Shown piece by piece: positions 1 to 8,952 of a stretch of 64,000 nt of DNA. Within the stretch, counting starts at the first letter, position 1. Each line of letters begins with the position of its first letter. Made by a program: the position numbers and the translations under genes. The DNA is taken from positions 30,619 through 94,618 of the forward strand of contig NZ_JAKCMV010000012.1 of assembly GCF_021440515.1 (NCBI RefSeq). Reading direction: 5' to 3'. Source of the DNA: Enterobacter asburiae (lineage in GTDB: Bacteria; Pseudomonadota; Gammaproteobacteria; Enterobacterales; Enterobacteriaceae). Below the pieces are notes generated by a model, which did no database searches, was not told the DNA's origin, and worked only from the letters and a program-made list of their open reading frames with translations.

Positions 1-528
1 ATCGCCAAAAGTCTGGTGCGAGAGCGCCTGCGAACCGGGCTTTCACTGGCGGAAATTGCCCGCCGTGCCGGGATCGCCAAATCCACCCTGTCGCAGCTGG
101 AATCCGGCAACGGCAACCCGAGTCTGGAAACCCTGTGGTCGCTCTGCGTGGCGCTGGATATTCCGTTCGCGCGCCTGCTGGAGCCGCAGCTCACGACAAC
201 GCAGGTGATCCGCCGGGGAGAAGGCACGAAGGTGGTGGCCGGGCAGGCTAACTACGAGGCGATTTTGCTCGCCGCCTGTCCGCCGGGCGCGCGCCGGGAT
301 GTGTACCTGCTGCTGACCCAGCCGGGCGCCGACCGTATTTCAGAGCCGCATCCGCCGGGTTCGGTGGAACATATTATCGTGACGCAGGGCAGAGCGCTGG
401 TGGGGCTGACGGACGCGCCCGAAGAGTTAGGGCCGGGGGATTACATCTGCTATCCCGCCGACCAGCAGCACATTTTCAAAGCCCTGGAGCCGGACACCCA
501 CGCGCTGCTGGTGGCGGAGCAGAATTAA
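1..528 (+). CDS. XRE-family regulator with C-terminal cupin domain (5' partial)
   Basis: The reading frame is open from base 1 and ends with TAA at 526-528, so the true start lies before the window; the GTG at 16 is internal. The first ~55 visible residues form a Cro/CI-type helix-turn-helix (SLAEIARRAGIAKSTLSQLE). The second half looks like a small cupin barrel, with EPHPPGSVEHIIVTQGRA as the likely beta-hairpin core. Such proteins usually bind a small metabolite in the cupin and repress neighbouring genes. It converges on rhaM, so a role in rhamnose metabolism is possible but not shown. Ligand and targets are unknown. Confidence 0.85.
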   Translation: MAKSLVRERLRTGLSLAEIARRAGIAKSTLSQLESGNGNPSLETLWSLCVALDIPFARLLEPQLTTTQVIRRGEGTKVVAGQANYEAILLAACPPGARRDVYLLLTQPGADRISEPHPPGSVEHIIVTQGRALVGLTDAPEELGPGDYICYPADQQHIFKALEPDTHALLVAEQN

Positions 529-531
529 CGC

Positions 532-554
532 ACGCTGTCGCAGGGCGACAGCGT
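532..554. terminator. Perfect inverted repeat between convergent genes
   Basis: A perfect 10-bp stem (ACGCTGTCGC / GCGACAGCGT) with a 3-base loop lies between the ends of the cupin regulator and rhaM. There is no T-run on either side, so it is a weak or factor-dependent terminator, or simply a 3'-end protecting hairpin. Confidence 0.5.
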
Positions 555-562
555 AGTCAGGC

Positions 563-877
563 TCAGTCTAAATAAAACACCTCTTTCAGCTCGGCGCTCA
601 CCGGGCTGTTATCCGGGTTCGACGGCATCACGTCGCGCATGTGTTTCCACCAGCGCTGGCACACCTCGGTGGCCGCCACCGCGTTCCAGCGCTCCTCCGA
701 TTCAATCTCCACGGTCGCAAACAGCAGGTTGCGCGCCTTATCGAGATAAATGGCGTAACGGTGCGCGCCGTGGGCTTTCAGCACCTCTTCCAGTTCCGGC
801 CAGATTGGGCTGTGGCGGCGCTCATACTCTTCGTGGGCGTCCGGGTTTACCTGCATCACAAACGCTTTGCGGATCAT
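563..877 (-). CDS. rhaM: L-rhamnose mutarotase
   Basis: Interconverts the alpha and beta anomers of L-rhamnose so that the isomerase gets its preferred form. The 104-residue protein matches the full length of E. coli RhaM (YiiL), including His22, reported as catalytic, in RRHSPIW, and the CQRWWKHM segment. An ORF can be extended upstream to 943, but the ATG at 877 is right because it overlaps the stop of the preceding reductase gene in an ATGA, showing translational coupling. It is the last gene of the long minus-strand rhamnose cluster. Confidence 0.95.
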   Translation of the reverse strand: MIRKAFVMQVNPDAHEEYERRHSPIWPELEEVLKAHGAHRYAIYLDKARNLLFATVEIESEERWNAVAATEVCQRWWKHMRDVMPSNPDNSPVSAELKEVFYLD

Positions 878-2022
878 AACGCCTCCAGATACAGCTCGCG
901 CACCTCGTCGCGGCTGGCGGTGCGTGGGTTGCACGGCGCGCACGGATCGGCGAGGGCTTTATCCAGCCAGCCTTCGATATCGGCTTTGGTCACGCCAAGC
1001 TGGCTAAAGCCGGATGGGATCCCCACGCGGGCGCTCAGGTCGCGGATGGCCTGAATCGCCGCCATGCTGGCGGCTTCGTCGCTCATGCCGCGCGTATCGA
1101 CGCCCATCGCCTGCGCCACGCGGGCAAAGCGCGCCACCGCGTTCGGGCGGTTAAAGTTTTCGATGATCGGCAGCAGGATGGCGTTGCACACGCCGTGCGG
1201 CAGGTTGTGGGTCGCCCCCGGCTGATGCGCCAGCGCGTGAACCAGCCCCAGCCCGGCGCTGTTGAACGCCATGCCCGCCAGATACTGCCCAAAGGCCATC
1301 TGTTCACGCGCGTTGAGATCGTTGCCGTTATCCACCGCCGCAGCCAGCCAGAGGGCGATCAGGCGAATCGCCTCCAGCGCGTTAGCGTCGGTCAGCGGGT
1401 GGGCGCCAACGGATACGTAAGCTTCGATGGCGTGGGTCAGCGCGTCCATGCCGGTTGCGGCGGTCACGGAAGCCGGGATATCAAGCATCACGCTCGCGTC
1501 GTCCACGGCGATATCAGGGATGATGTTCGGATCGATAATCACCTCTTTCACCTGCCGCGCGGAGTCGATAATTACCGCGTTGCTGGTCATCTCCGCCGCC
1601 GTGCCCGCGGTGGTGTTAATCGCCACCAGCGGCACGCCCGCATTTTTCACCTTGCCCACGCCGGAATAGGCGGTCGACGGGCCGGGGTTGGCGGTGAGGA
1701 TTTTAATCGCTTTCGCGGTATCAATCGGGCTGCCGCCGCCGAAGGCAATAAGGTAGTCGCACTCCGCCTCCTGCCAGGCGGTAAATCCCTTCTGCACCAG
1801 CGCTTCCGTCGGGTTCGGGAAGACCTCGTCAAACAGGTGATACGACATCTGATGCGCATCCAGCGCGATAAACAGGCTGTCGAGCAGCCCCAGCTTCACC
1901 AGCTGACCGTCGGTGACAATCAGCGCCTTGCCCCACTGCTTGTTTGCCACCAGATTGACCATATCGCCGATTGCGCCCGCGCCGTGCAGGCTGATTTTTG
2001 GCAGCGCCAACATAAAGCTCAT
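874..2022 (-). CDS. fucO: Lactaldehyde reductase (iron-dependent alcohol dehydrogenase family)
   Basis: Group III, Fe-dependent alcohol dehydrogenase of 382 residues. It should reduce L-lactaldehyde, made by the RhaD aldolase, to L-1,2-propanediol with NADH, regenerating NAD+ under anaerobic conditions. The nucleotide-binding [11 protein letters not shown] motif is near residue 95. The metal-binding Asp/His residues are seen in MDALTHAIE (about 193-197) and in the GLVHALAHQ and NLPHG segments. In E. coli the fucO gene lies in the fucose operon; here a relative sits in the rhamnose cluster, and the symbol is given by function. A long antisense frame opposite it is a shadow. Confidence 0.88.
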   Translation of the reverse strand: MSFMLALPKISLHGAGAIGDMVNLVANKQWGKALIVTDGQLVKLGLLDSLFIALDAHQMSYHLFDEVFPNPTEALVQKGFTAWQEAECDYLIAFGGGSPIDTAKAIKILTANPGPSTAYSGVGKVKNAGVPLVAINTTAGTAAEMTSNAVIIDSARQVKEVIIDPNIIPDIAVDDASVMLDIPASVTAATGMDALTHAIEAYVSVGAHPLTDANALEAIRLIALWLAAAVDNGNDLNAREQMAFGQYLAGMAFNSAGLGLVHALAHQPGATHNLPHGVCNAILLPIIENFNRPNAVARFARVAQAMGVDTRGMSDEAASMAAIQAIRDLSARVGIPSGFSQLGVTKADIEGWLDKALADPCAPCNPRTASRDEVRELYLEAL

Positions 2023-2049
2023 GATAATTCTCCTTAATTACGGTGATTT

Positions 2050-2118
2050 TTATGCCCGGCGGCGCTGCGCTTGCACGGGCCTACAATCGTAGACCGGGTA
2101 AACGCAGTGCCACCCGGC
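2050..2118. repeat. REP pair (BIME-like)
   Basis: Two oppositely oriented REP palindromes (GCCCGGCGGCGCTGCGC... and its inverse near GCCACCCGGC) fill the gap between rhaQ and the reductase gene. Such repeats often shape mRNA decay inside operons. Confidence 0.8.
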
Positions 2119-2120
2119 AG

Positions 2121-3125
2121 TTAGATCCGTCTTCGCTGCATCACCCGGCGGGTAATAATCGGCAGCGAGATCACCACGATCAGCATCGCGCCGATAATCA
2201 CCGACATCACGATGCCGGGCACGTTAAGCAGGCTCAGGCCAAAGGTCACCAGCCCCATCAGGAAGGCGGCGATAATCACGCCCACCATGCTGCCGGACCC
2301 GCCCAGAATATTGACCCCACCGAGCACCGCCATCGTCACCACCGCCAGCTCCCAGCCCATCGCAATCGTCGGGCGGGTGCTGCCCAGACGCGAGGTCAGC
2401 AGCACCGACGCCAGGCCGGACATCAGCCCCACCAGCGCAAACAGGATCAGGTTGTGGCGTTTAACGTTAATGCCGGAATACCACGCCCCGGTCGGGTTAT
2501 TGCCGATGGCGTAGGTGCGGCGGCCAAAGTTGGTGCGGTGCAGCAAAAAGGCAAACAGCGCGGCGAGGACGATAAACAGCGCGAACTCAAACGACAGCGC
2601 CCCCCAGACGTAGCCCTGCCCGAACCAGGCAAAGCTCTCCGGGTAGCTGTTCAGCGCCTGGTCGCCGAGCAGGATGTAGGTAATGCCGCGATACAGGCTC
2701 ATGGTGCCGATGGTGATCACGATGGACGACAGGTTAAAGCGCGTCACCAGAATGCCGTTGAACAGCCCGCACAGCAGCCCGACGCCGAGGCCCACGCACA
2801 CCAGCAGCGGCGTATCTATTCCCGCCGCCGCGCAAAAGCCCATCACCGTGGAGCTCAGCGCAATCGTTGAGGCCACCGACAGGTCAATTTCACGCGCGAC
2901 GATCAGCATCGCCATCGGCAGCACGACGATCGCCTTTTCGGTGAAGTTGAAGGTCGCGTCGGACAGGTTCCAGACGTTCAGGAAGTAGGGCGAGGCCAGC
3001 GCGTTCACCACAAACACCGCCAGCGTCACCGCCAGCAGAAAGCCTTCCCAGCACAGCAGACGGCGGAAAATCCCCGCAGGCGCAGGGGCCGGTTTCATCT
3101 CTTCAGAAGTCATCATCTTGCTCAT
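2121..3125 (-). CDS. rhaQ: Rhamnose ABC transporter permease RhaQ
   Basis: Inner-membrane permease of the ribose/rhamnose (CUT2) class, 334 residues and strongly hydrophobic, with about eight to ten membrane segments starting near residue 25 (WEGFLLAVTLAVFVVNAL). The REIDLSVAS segment is the typical CUT2 permease motif that contacts the ATPase. It pairs with RhaP; its ATG overlaps the rhaP stop in an ATGA, so the two are probably made in equal amounts. The short N-terminal tail (MSKMMTSEEMKPAPAP) is charged and cytoplasmic. Confidence 0.92.
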   Translation of the reverse strand: MSKMMTSEEMKPAPAPAGIFRRLLCWEGFLLAVTLAVFVVNALASPYFLNVWNLSDATFNFTEKAIVVLPMAMLIVAREIDLSVASTIALSSTVMGFCAAAGIDTPLLVCVGLGVGLLCGLFNGILVTRFNLSSIVITIGTMSLYRGITYILLGDQALNSYPESFAWFGQGYVWGALSFEFALFIVLAALFAFLLHRTNFGRRTYAIGNNPTGAWYSGINVKRHNLILFALVGLMSGLASVLLTSRLGSTRPTIAMGWELAVVTMAVLGGVNILGGSGSMVGVIIAAFLMGLVTFGLSLLNVPGIVMSVIIGAMLIVVISLPIITRRVMQRRRI

Positions 3126-4126
3126 GATTTCACCGCCAGTTTCTGACGCGCCAGCGCCGCATCGCGCAGGATCAGCCGCCCTTTGCGCTTATTGCCGCGC
3201 TCGTTCAGCAGCACCGCAATCACAATCACCGTGCCGGAAATTGCCATTTGCCAGAACGGCGACACGCCAATCACCGGCAGGGCGTTATTGATTACGCCGA
3301 GGAACAGCGCGCCGAACAGGCAGCCGAGCACGCGCCCGGTGCCGCCCATGGTGCCGATCCCGCCTATCACGCACGCAGCCACCACCTGCAATTCAAAGCC
3401 GCTGGCGACATCCACGTAGGCCACCGCAAAGCGCGAGATCCACAGATAGCCGCAGAACCCGGCGAGCAGACCGGAAAGGCAGAAGCTGACGAACTGCATC
3501 TTGCCCGCGTTGATCCCGGTGTAGTACGCCGCCGTAGCGTTACCGCCCGCGGTGTACAGCGCCCGCCCGGTACGGCTGTAGCGCAGGAAATAGCCTACCA
3601 GCAGCAGCGCGGCGATGGCGCACCAGCTTAAGACAGGCAAGCCCAGCACCGACGCGCGCGGCAGGCCGAGGAAATCGGCCCCCATCTGGTTGGAGTTCAC
3701 CCAGCCGCCGCCGGAGAGCAAAAAGATAATGCCCCGGTAGATGCTCATGGTGCCGAGCGTCACCACAATCGCCGGGATGCCGAGCTTCCACACCAGCAGG
3801 CCGTTGATGACGCCCATCAGCAGCCCCAGCCCGGTAGCGAGGATTAGCAGCGCCCAGACCGGAACGGCCGGGTAGTGGAAGTTAATCAGCGCGACGATCA
3901 TCCCGGTCAGCGCCAGGTTCGCCGCCATCGACAGGTCGATGCCTTTGGTGAGCAGCACCATCATCTGCCCGAGCGCCAGGATGATAAGAATGGAGGTGTC
4001 GTTAAACATCTCCACCAGATTGCCCGGTGCGATAAACGACGGCACGCGGCTGCCGATGGCGACGACCATCAGCACGATCACCGCGCCGAGCAGGGCTTCC
4101 CGGTGTTTCAACAGTGAATTGAGCAT
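3122..4126 (-). CDS. rhaP: Rhamnose ABC transporter permease RhaP
   Basis: Second CUT2 permease, 334 residues from the ATG at 4126 (MLNSLLKHRE). The frame can be read back to 4150, but the ATG at 4126 follows the ATPase stop by one base, which suits a coupled start. It carries the TKGIDLSMAAN motif for coupling to the ATP-binding subunit. With RhaQ it forms the membrane channel through which the periplasmic binding protein delivers rhamnose. The charged C-terminus (RLILRDAALARQKL) faces the cytoplasm. Confidence 0.92.
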   Translation of the reverse strand: MLNSLLKHREALLGAVIVLMVVAIGSRVPSFIAPGNLVEMFNDTSILIILALGQMMVLLTKGIDLSMAANLALTGMIVALINFHYPAVPVWALLILATGLGLLMGVINGLLVWKLGIPAIVVTLGTMSIYRGIIFLLSGGGWVNSNQMGADFLGLPRASVLGLPVLSWCAIAALLLVGYFLRYSRTGRALYTAGGNATAAYYTGINAGKMQFVSFCLSGLLAGFCGYLWISRFAVAYVDVASGFELQVVAACVIGGIGTMGGTGRVLGCLFGALFLGVINNALPVIGVSPFWQMAISGTVIVIAVLLNERGNKRKGRLILRDAALARQKLAVKS

Positions 4127-4127
4127 G

Positions 4128-5630
4128 TTACGCCGCCTCCTGTTTTGCACCGCTGGCGGCGCTGACGATGGTTTCCGCCGTCGCGTCGCCCGCCCGGTAT
4201 TCCGCCACCATCAGCCCTTCGTGCATCACGATGATGCGGTCCGCCATGCCCATCACTTCCGGCAGCTCGGACGACACCATGATCACCGCCAGGCCCTGGC
4301 CGACCAGCTCGGACATAAATTGATGAACGGCCGCCTTTGAGCCGATATCGATGCCTTTTGTCGGCTCATCGAGAATGATCACCTCAGGATGCGTCGCCAG
4401 CCATTTGCCGATCACCACCTTCTGCTGGTTGCCGCCGGAGAGGGTTTCCACCGCCTGCTTCCAGCTAAAGGCTTTGACCTGGAGGCGTCTGGCATACTCG
4501 TCGGCCAGCCGCCATTCGCGATCGTCGTGCAGCACGCCGTTCGGATTGAGTTTGCCGAGCTGGGGCAGGCTGATGTTCTGGGCAATTGACAGTTCGATAA
4601 TCGCCCCCTGCTTTTGCCGCTCCTCCGGCACGCAGACGATGCCCGCGCTGATGGCATCCGCCGGCTGGCGGAAGCGCTGCGCCTTGCCGTTGAGGATAAT
4701 TTCCCCGGACGACGGTCGCGTCACGCCGGAGAGCGCCTGCATCAGCTCGGTACGTCCGGCGCCGACCAGGCCGTAAAAGCCGAGGATCTCGCCCTTGCGC
4801 AGGCTGAACGAAATATGGGCGAACTCGGTCGGGTGGCACAGATCCTTCACCTCCAGCACCGTGTCGCCTTTCTCGCACTCCACTTTCGGGAAGGTCTGGG
4901 TAATGGCGCGACCGACCATCATCGACACCATGCGCTCTTCGGTGATCTCATTTATCGCGCCCGCCCCGACGAACGCGCCGTCGCGCAGAATGGTGTAATG
5001 GTCCGCCAGCTCAAAAATCTCGTCGAACTTGTGCGAGATAAACAGGATGGCTTTGCCCTCCTGCTTGAGGCGCTCAACGATCTGGTAAAACTCCAGGATT
5101 TCGTGCTGCGACAGCGCCGCCGTGGGTTCGTCGAGGATCACCACCTGCGCCTCAAACGACAGGGCGCGGGCAATGGCGACCATGTGGCGCTGGGCGATGC
5201 TCAGGGTTTTGAGCGTGGCGCGCGGGTCGATTTGCACCTCCAGACGGGTGAGGATCGCCTGCGCCCGGCGGTGCATCTCCGGCCAGTCGAGCTTTCTGAA
5301 CGGGCCCGTACAGAGATACTGACCGACGAAAATATTTTCGGTGACCGAGAGCTCGTCAAAGAGCACGGTTTCCTGATGAATGGCGGTAATGCCGATTTTG
5401 TGTGCCGATTCCGGCGTCGAAAGCTGAACGGGGATGGCCTTGTAGAGGATCTCGCCCTCGTCAGGCTGATAGATGCCGGTCATTACTTTGACCAGCGTCG
5501 ATTTGCCCGCGCCGTTTTCGCCGATCAGCGCCGTTACCTTGCCGGGCCAGAGCGCGAGCTGCACATTCTCAAGCGCGCGCACGCCGGGGAAGACTTTGGT
5601 GATGCCCGAAAGCTGTAGCAATGGGGTCAT
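4128..5630 (-). CDS. Rhamnose ABC transporter ATP-binding protein (tandem ATPase)
   Basis: Energises rhamnose import with RhaP and RhaQ. The 500-residue protein holds two ABC domains, as is usual for CUT2 importers. Domain 1 has Walker A GENGAGKST at 37-45 and Walker B VVILDEPTAALS. Domain 2 has a degenerate P-loop (GLVGAGRTELM), the signature LSGGNQQKV and Walker B VIILDEPTKGID. In Rhizobium this subunit is called RhaT, a name that clashes with the unrelated symporter encoded at 12479-13513, so no symbol is given. Confidence 0.92.
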   Translation of the reverse strand: MTPLLQLSGITKVFPGVRALENVQLALWPGKVTALIGENGAGKSTLVKVMTGIYQPDEGEILYKAIPVQLSTPESAHKIGITAIHQETVLFDELSVTENIFVGQYLCTGPFRKLDWPEMHRRAQAILTRLEVQIDPRATLKTLSIAQRHMVAIARALSFEAQVVILDEPTAALSQHEILEFYQIVERLKQEGKAILFISHKFDEIFELADHYTILRDGAFVGAGAINEITEERMVSMMVGRAITQTFPKVECEKGDTVLEVKDLCHPTEFAHISFSLRKGEILGFYGLVGAGRTELMQALSGVTRPSSGEIILNGKAQRFRQPADAISAGIVCVPEERQKQGAIIELSIAQNISLPQLGKLNPNGVLHDDREWRLADEYARRLQVKAFSWKQAVETLSGGNQQKVVIGKWLATHPEVIILDEPTKGIDIGSKAAVHQFMSELVGQGLAVIMVSSELPEVMGMADRIIVMHEGLMVAEYRAGDATAETIVSAASGAKQEAA

Positions 5631-5645
5631 GATAGTTCTCCGTAG

Positions 5646-5675
5646 TATCCCCTCTCCCCTCGGGAGAGGGGGAAA
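5646..5675. repeat. CCCTCTCCC palindrome (family B)
   Basis: A short palindrome (CCCTCTCCCCTCGGGAGAGG) lies in the 48-base gap between the binding-protein gene and the ATPase gene. It could act as a processing or attenuation hairpin that lets the binding protein be made in excess of the other subunits. Confidence 0.7.
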
Positions 5676-5678
5676 GGA

Positions 5679-6665
5679 TTAGAAAATCTTCGAGAACTTA
5701 TCAATATTGCTGGCATCGTAGACGAACGGCTCCGCCATCGCGCCGTTGCCGTCGGCATCCAGCTTCACCTTGCCGAGCCTGCCCATGCTGGCTTCGTCTT
5801 TGGTCGCCGTGCCTTTTACTAGGTCATCCGCTAAGTAGGTCGCGGCATAGCCGAGGTCAATCGGGTTCCAGATGGCAAAGCTTTTGCTGGCGCCAGATTT
5901 CACCGCGCCCGCCATCTCGGACGGCAGCCCTAAGCCCGTGACGTACACCTTGCCAATCTTGCCCTGGTCCTTGACCGCCTGGGCCGCAGCGACAATGCCG
6001 ACGGACGACGGCGAGACAATCACTTTTAAATCCGGGTAGGTTTTCAGCAGGCCCACCGCTTCGCGGTAGCTTTTGTCAGAGAGATCGTCGCCGTAGGCCA
6101 CGGTCACCAGATTGACGGACGGGTACTGCGGCAGCACCTTTTTCATCTCCGCAATCCAGGTGTTCTGGTTGGTGGAGGTTGGCGTGGCGCTGAGCACTGC
6201 GACGTCACCTTTCTCTACGTTCAGGGATTTCAGCGCGTCGGCGGCGAGCTTCACGTTGGTTTCGCCGATCAGGGCGTTATTGGACGGGTTCAGGTGGATC
6301 TGCCGCCCGGCCTTCGCCACGCCGGAATCCCAGGAGACCACCTTAATGCCGCGCTGCATCGCCTTTTTCAGCACCGGGACTAAAGCATCCGGATCGTTCG
6401 CCGAGATGGCGATCGCATCCACCCCCTGGGCGATCAGCCCGTTCAGCACCTCGATCTGCGCTTCCGCCGTGGTAGTGGTCGGGCCGGTATAAATCACTTT
6501 TACATCGCCTAACTCTTTGGCCGCCTCCTGCGCGCCGACGTTCGCCGCTTCGAAGAAGCCATTTCCGAGGGATTTCGCTACGAGAGCGATTTTCACTTCC
6601 GCTAAAGCGGAACCGGACAACGCCAGAGCGGCGACGGTGAGGATCAAGCTTGTCTTTATTTTCAT
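5679..6665 (-). CDS. Rhamnose ABC transporter substrate-binding protein
   Basis: Periplasmic receptor for rhamnose, 328 residues. A classical Sec signal peptide (residues 1-22, ending SGSALA) precedes a two-lobed sugar-binding fold of the ribose-binding type, with EVKIALVAKSLGNGFF opening the mature protein and DPDALVPVLKKAMQRGIKV in lobe 1. The protein fits the rhamnose-binding family known as RhaS in Rhizobium, a different protein from the AraC regulator RhaS at 10720. Its place after rhaD and before the ATPase and permeases supports rhamnose as substrate. Confidence 0.9.
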   Translation of the reverse strand: MKIKTSLILTVAALALSGSALAEVKIALVAKSLGNGFFEAANVGAQEAAKELGDVKVIYTGPTTTTAEAQIEVLNGLIAQGVDAIAISANDPDALVPVLKKAMQRGIKVVSWDSGVAKAGRQIHLNPSNNALIGETNVKLAADALKSLNVEKGDVAVLSATPTSTNQNTWIAEMKKVLPQYPSVNLVTVAYGDDLSDKSYREAVGLLKTYPDLKVIVSPSSVGIVAAAQAVKDQGKIGKVYVTGLGLPSEMAGAVKSGASKSFAIWNPIDLGYAATYLADDLVKGTATKDEASMGRLGKVKLDADGNGAMAEPFVYDASNIDKFSKIF

Positions 6666-6745
6666 TGCTTTTACTCCACTGACTTGAGTTAGGTGTAGGG
6701 ATTGCAGGTGGTTTTCGCCCCGTCGCTGTGCGGGGCGCGATGTTT

Positions 6746-7576
6746 TTATTTGTACAGATCTAACGCCGACTGCATCGGGGTAACGCCAAAGCGTTTGCCC
6801 AGCGCAATCAGTTCTTCACGGGTGATGGTCTGCTTCATGCCGCCCATCGAGTAGACCTTCACCAGCACTTCTGCCGATTTCTCGGCGGTGTCGATCAGGC
6901 CAAAGGCTTCATCCAGCGTCGGGCCGCTGCCGAAGACGCCGTGGAACGGCCACAGCACCAGCGAGTGTTTTTGCATATCGGCGGCGGTCGCCTGGCCGAT
7001 CTCGTCGGTACCCGGCACCATCCACGGCAGAATGCCCACGCCGTCCGGGAAGACCACCAGACATTCGGTGCTCCCTTCCCACAGCTTGCGGGTGATGAAG
7101 TCGGTGCTGTTTTCCAGCACGTAGGTCAGGGCGATCAGGTTGGTGGCGTGGCAGTGCATGATCACGCGGTCTTTGCCGTTGGTCGCATTGATGCGCTCGC
7201 AGTGGGAGAGGAAGTGCGCGGGCAGCTCAGAGGTCGGCACCGCCTCGTCGGTCAGCCCCCACAGAATGTGGTAGCCCGCGCCGTCGCTGTCCACCTTCAC
7301 CACGCCGAGATTGGCCTGGGGATCGAGCTGCACGTTGCGGAAGAACTTGCCGGAGCCGGTGACGATAAACGGCGTGTTGGCGAGCAGCGGCATCGGCTGG
7401 CTCAGGGGGATATAGCGCGGCCTCTGGTGGAAGTCGGCCGCGTACGGCTCGATATCCGCGTCGTCCAGGCGCAGCGTCAGGTTGCCGCCGTTGCGCTCGT
7501 CCCAGCCTTTCAGCCAGGCGTCGGTGGTGGCTTTGATCATGCCCTGGACGAACCAGGAGTGGGTGATGGTCTGCAT
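6746..7576 (-). CDS. rhaD: Rhamnulose-1-phosphate aldolase
   Basis: Zn-dependent class II aldolase that splits L-rhamnulose-1-phosphate into dihydroxyacetone phosphate and L-lactaldehyde. Counting from the ATG at 7576, Glu117, His141 and His143 (in MHCHATN) fall exactly where E. coli RhaD has its catalytic Glu and zinc ligands. An alternative ATG at 7585 would add three residues (MKT); the E. coli protein starts at the equivalent of 7576 (MQNITQSWF), so that start is preferred, though the other is possible. 276 residues. Confidence 0.95.
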   Translation of the reverse strand: MQTITHSWFVQGMIKATTDAWLKGWDERNGGNLTLRLDDADIEPYAADFHQRPRYIPLSQPMPLLANTPFIVTGSGKFFRNVQLDPQANLGVVKVDSDGAGYHILWGLTDEAVPTSELPAHFLSHCERINATNGKDRVIMHCHATNLIALTYVLENSTDFITRKLWEGSTECLVVFPDGVGILPWMVPGTDEIGQATAADMQKHSLVLWPFHGVFGSGPTLDEAFGLIDTAEKSAEVLVKVYSMGGMKQTITREELIALGKRFGVTPMQSALDLYK

Positions 7577-7607
7577 AGTTTTCATTTCCAGTTATCGCGG
7601 TGAGGTT

Positions 7608-7687
7608 GAACCCCTCACCCCAGCCCTCTCCCACAGGGAGAGGGGGTAAAAGTTCCCTCTCCCTGTGGGAGAGGGTGAGGGTGAGGG
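7608..7687. repeat. Pair of CCCTCTCCC palindromes (family B) in the rhaA-rhaD gap
   Basis: Two inverted copies (CCCTCACCCCAGCCCTCTCC..., then CCCTCTCCCTGTGGGAGAGG) fill nearly the whole 116-base gap between rhaA and rhaD. They probably fold into strong hairpins in the operon mRNA. Confidence 0.8.
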
Positions 7688-7692
7688 CAAAA

Positions 7693-8952
7693 TTACCCGC
7701 GCTGACTCAACACGTCTTTCTCATACGCCCGCACGTTATCCAGCCACTGGCTGCCCGCCGGGGCATCGTGGCGCTGGCAATACATCTCCCACACCGCCTG
7801 CCACGGCAGGGATTTCTGCTCTTCCAGCAGGGCCAGACGCGCGGTGTAGTCGCCGTCCTGCTCCAGCTGCATCAGCGCGGCGGTCGGCTCCAGCAGGGCG
7901 CGCAGCAGGGCTTTCTTCATGTTGCGGGTGCCAATCACCCACGCCGCGATGCGGTTGATGGAGGCGTCGAAGAAGTCGAGGCCAATGTGGACGCGGTCAA
8001 ACAGGTCATGGCGGATGATTTCGCTGGCGATGGCCTGGGTTTCGTCATCCAGCAGCACCACGTGGTCGCTGTCCCAGCGCACCGGGCGGCTGACGTGCAG
8101 CAGCAGGCGCGGCACGTAGAGCATGGCGGCGGAGATTTTGTCGGAGATCACCTCGGTCGGGTGGAAGTGGCCGGCATCCAGGCACAGCGCGGTCTGGCGG
8201 CTGGTGGCGTAACCCATATAGAACTCGTTCGAGCCGACGGTATAGCTCTCGGCGCCAATGCCGAACAGCTTGCTCTCCACGGCGTCGATGTGGTGCGCCG
8301 GGTTAAGCTTCTCGCTAATCACCTCATCCAGCGCGGCCAGCAGGCGCTGGCGCGGGGCGAGGCGGTCAACGGTGATATCTTTCATGCCGTCCGGGATCCA
8401 GATGTTCATCACCGACGGGGTGCCGAGCTGCTCGCCAAAGTACGCGGACACGCGGCGGCTGGCTTTGACGTGGTCGATCCAGAACTGGCGGATCTCGTCG
8501 TCGGCGTGGGAAAGGGTAAAACCGTCCGCGCTCAGCGGGTGCGAGAAGCAGGACGGGTTAAAGTCCAGCCCGAGCCTGTTGGCTTTCGCCCACTCCACCC
8601 AGTTTTTGAAGTGTTCCGGCTTGATCTCGTTACGCGCCACCGGCTCGTCGGATTCAAGATAAATCGCGTGCAGGTTCAGGCGTTTTGGCCCCGGGATCAG
8701 GCTCAGCGCCATCTCCAGGTCCGCGCGCAGCTCGGTCGCGTTACGCGCCTTGCCCGGATAGTTCCCGGTCGCCTGAATGCCCCCCGTCAGCGAACCGCCC
8801 GGGTTCTCGAAACCGGCGACGTCATCCCCCTGCCAGCAGTGCATCGACACCGGCAGGCGGTCGAGCTGGCGCAGGGCCTCGTCGACATCCACGCCGACGG
8901 CGGCGAAACGCTGTTTAGCCAGTTCCCAGGCTTGTTCAAGTTGAGTGGTCAT
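7693..8952 (-). CDS. rhaA: L-rhamnose isomerase
   Basis: Converts L-rhamnose to L-rhamnulose in the cytoplasm, using Mn2+. The 419-residue length equals that of E. coli RhaA and the sequence is nearly colinear with it ([15 protein letters not shown] near the N-terminus, [11 protein letters not shown] and [15 protein letters not shown] carrying metal-site residues). A TTG six bases upstream is open, but the ATG at 8952 is right: it overlaps the rhaB stop in an ATGA. Confidence 0.97.
   Translation of the reverse strand: MTTQLEQAWELAKQRFAAVGVDVDEALRQLDRLPVSMHCWQGDDVAGFENPGGSLTGGIQATGNYPGKARNATELRADLEMALSLIPGPKRLNLHAIYLESDEPVARNEIKPEHFKNWVEWAKANRLGLDFNPSCFSHPLSADGFTLSHADDEIRQFWIDHVKASRRVSAYFGEQLGTPSVMNIWIPDGMKDITVDRLAPRQRLLAALDEVISEKLNPAHHIDAVESKLFGIGAESYTVGSNEFYMGYATSRQTALCLDAGHFHPTEVISDKISAAMLYVPRLLLHVSRPVRWDSDHVVLLDDETQAIASEIIRHDLFDRVHIGLDFFDASINRIAAWVIGTRNMKKALLRALLEPTAALMQLEQDGDYTARLALLEEQKSLPWQAVWEMYCQRHDAPAGSQWLDNVRAYEKDVLSQRG

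Noticed and set aside
2043..2870. 275-codon plus-strand frame over rhaQ
   Set aside because: Begins in a REP and is dominated by His, Gln and Arg, as expected for the complement of membrane-protein codons.
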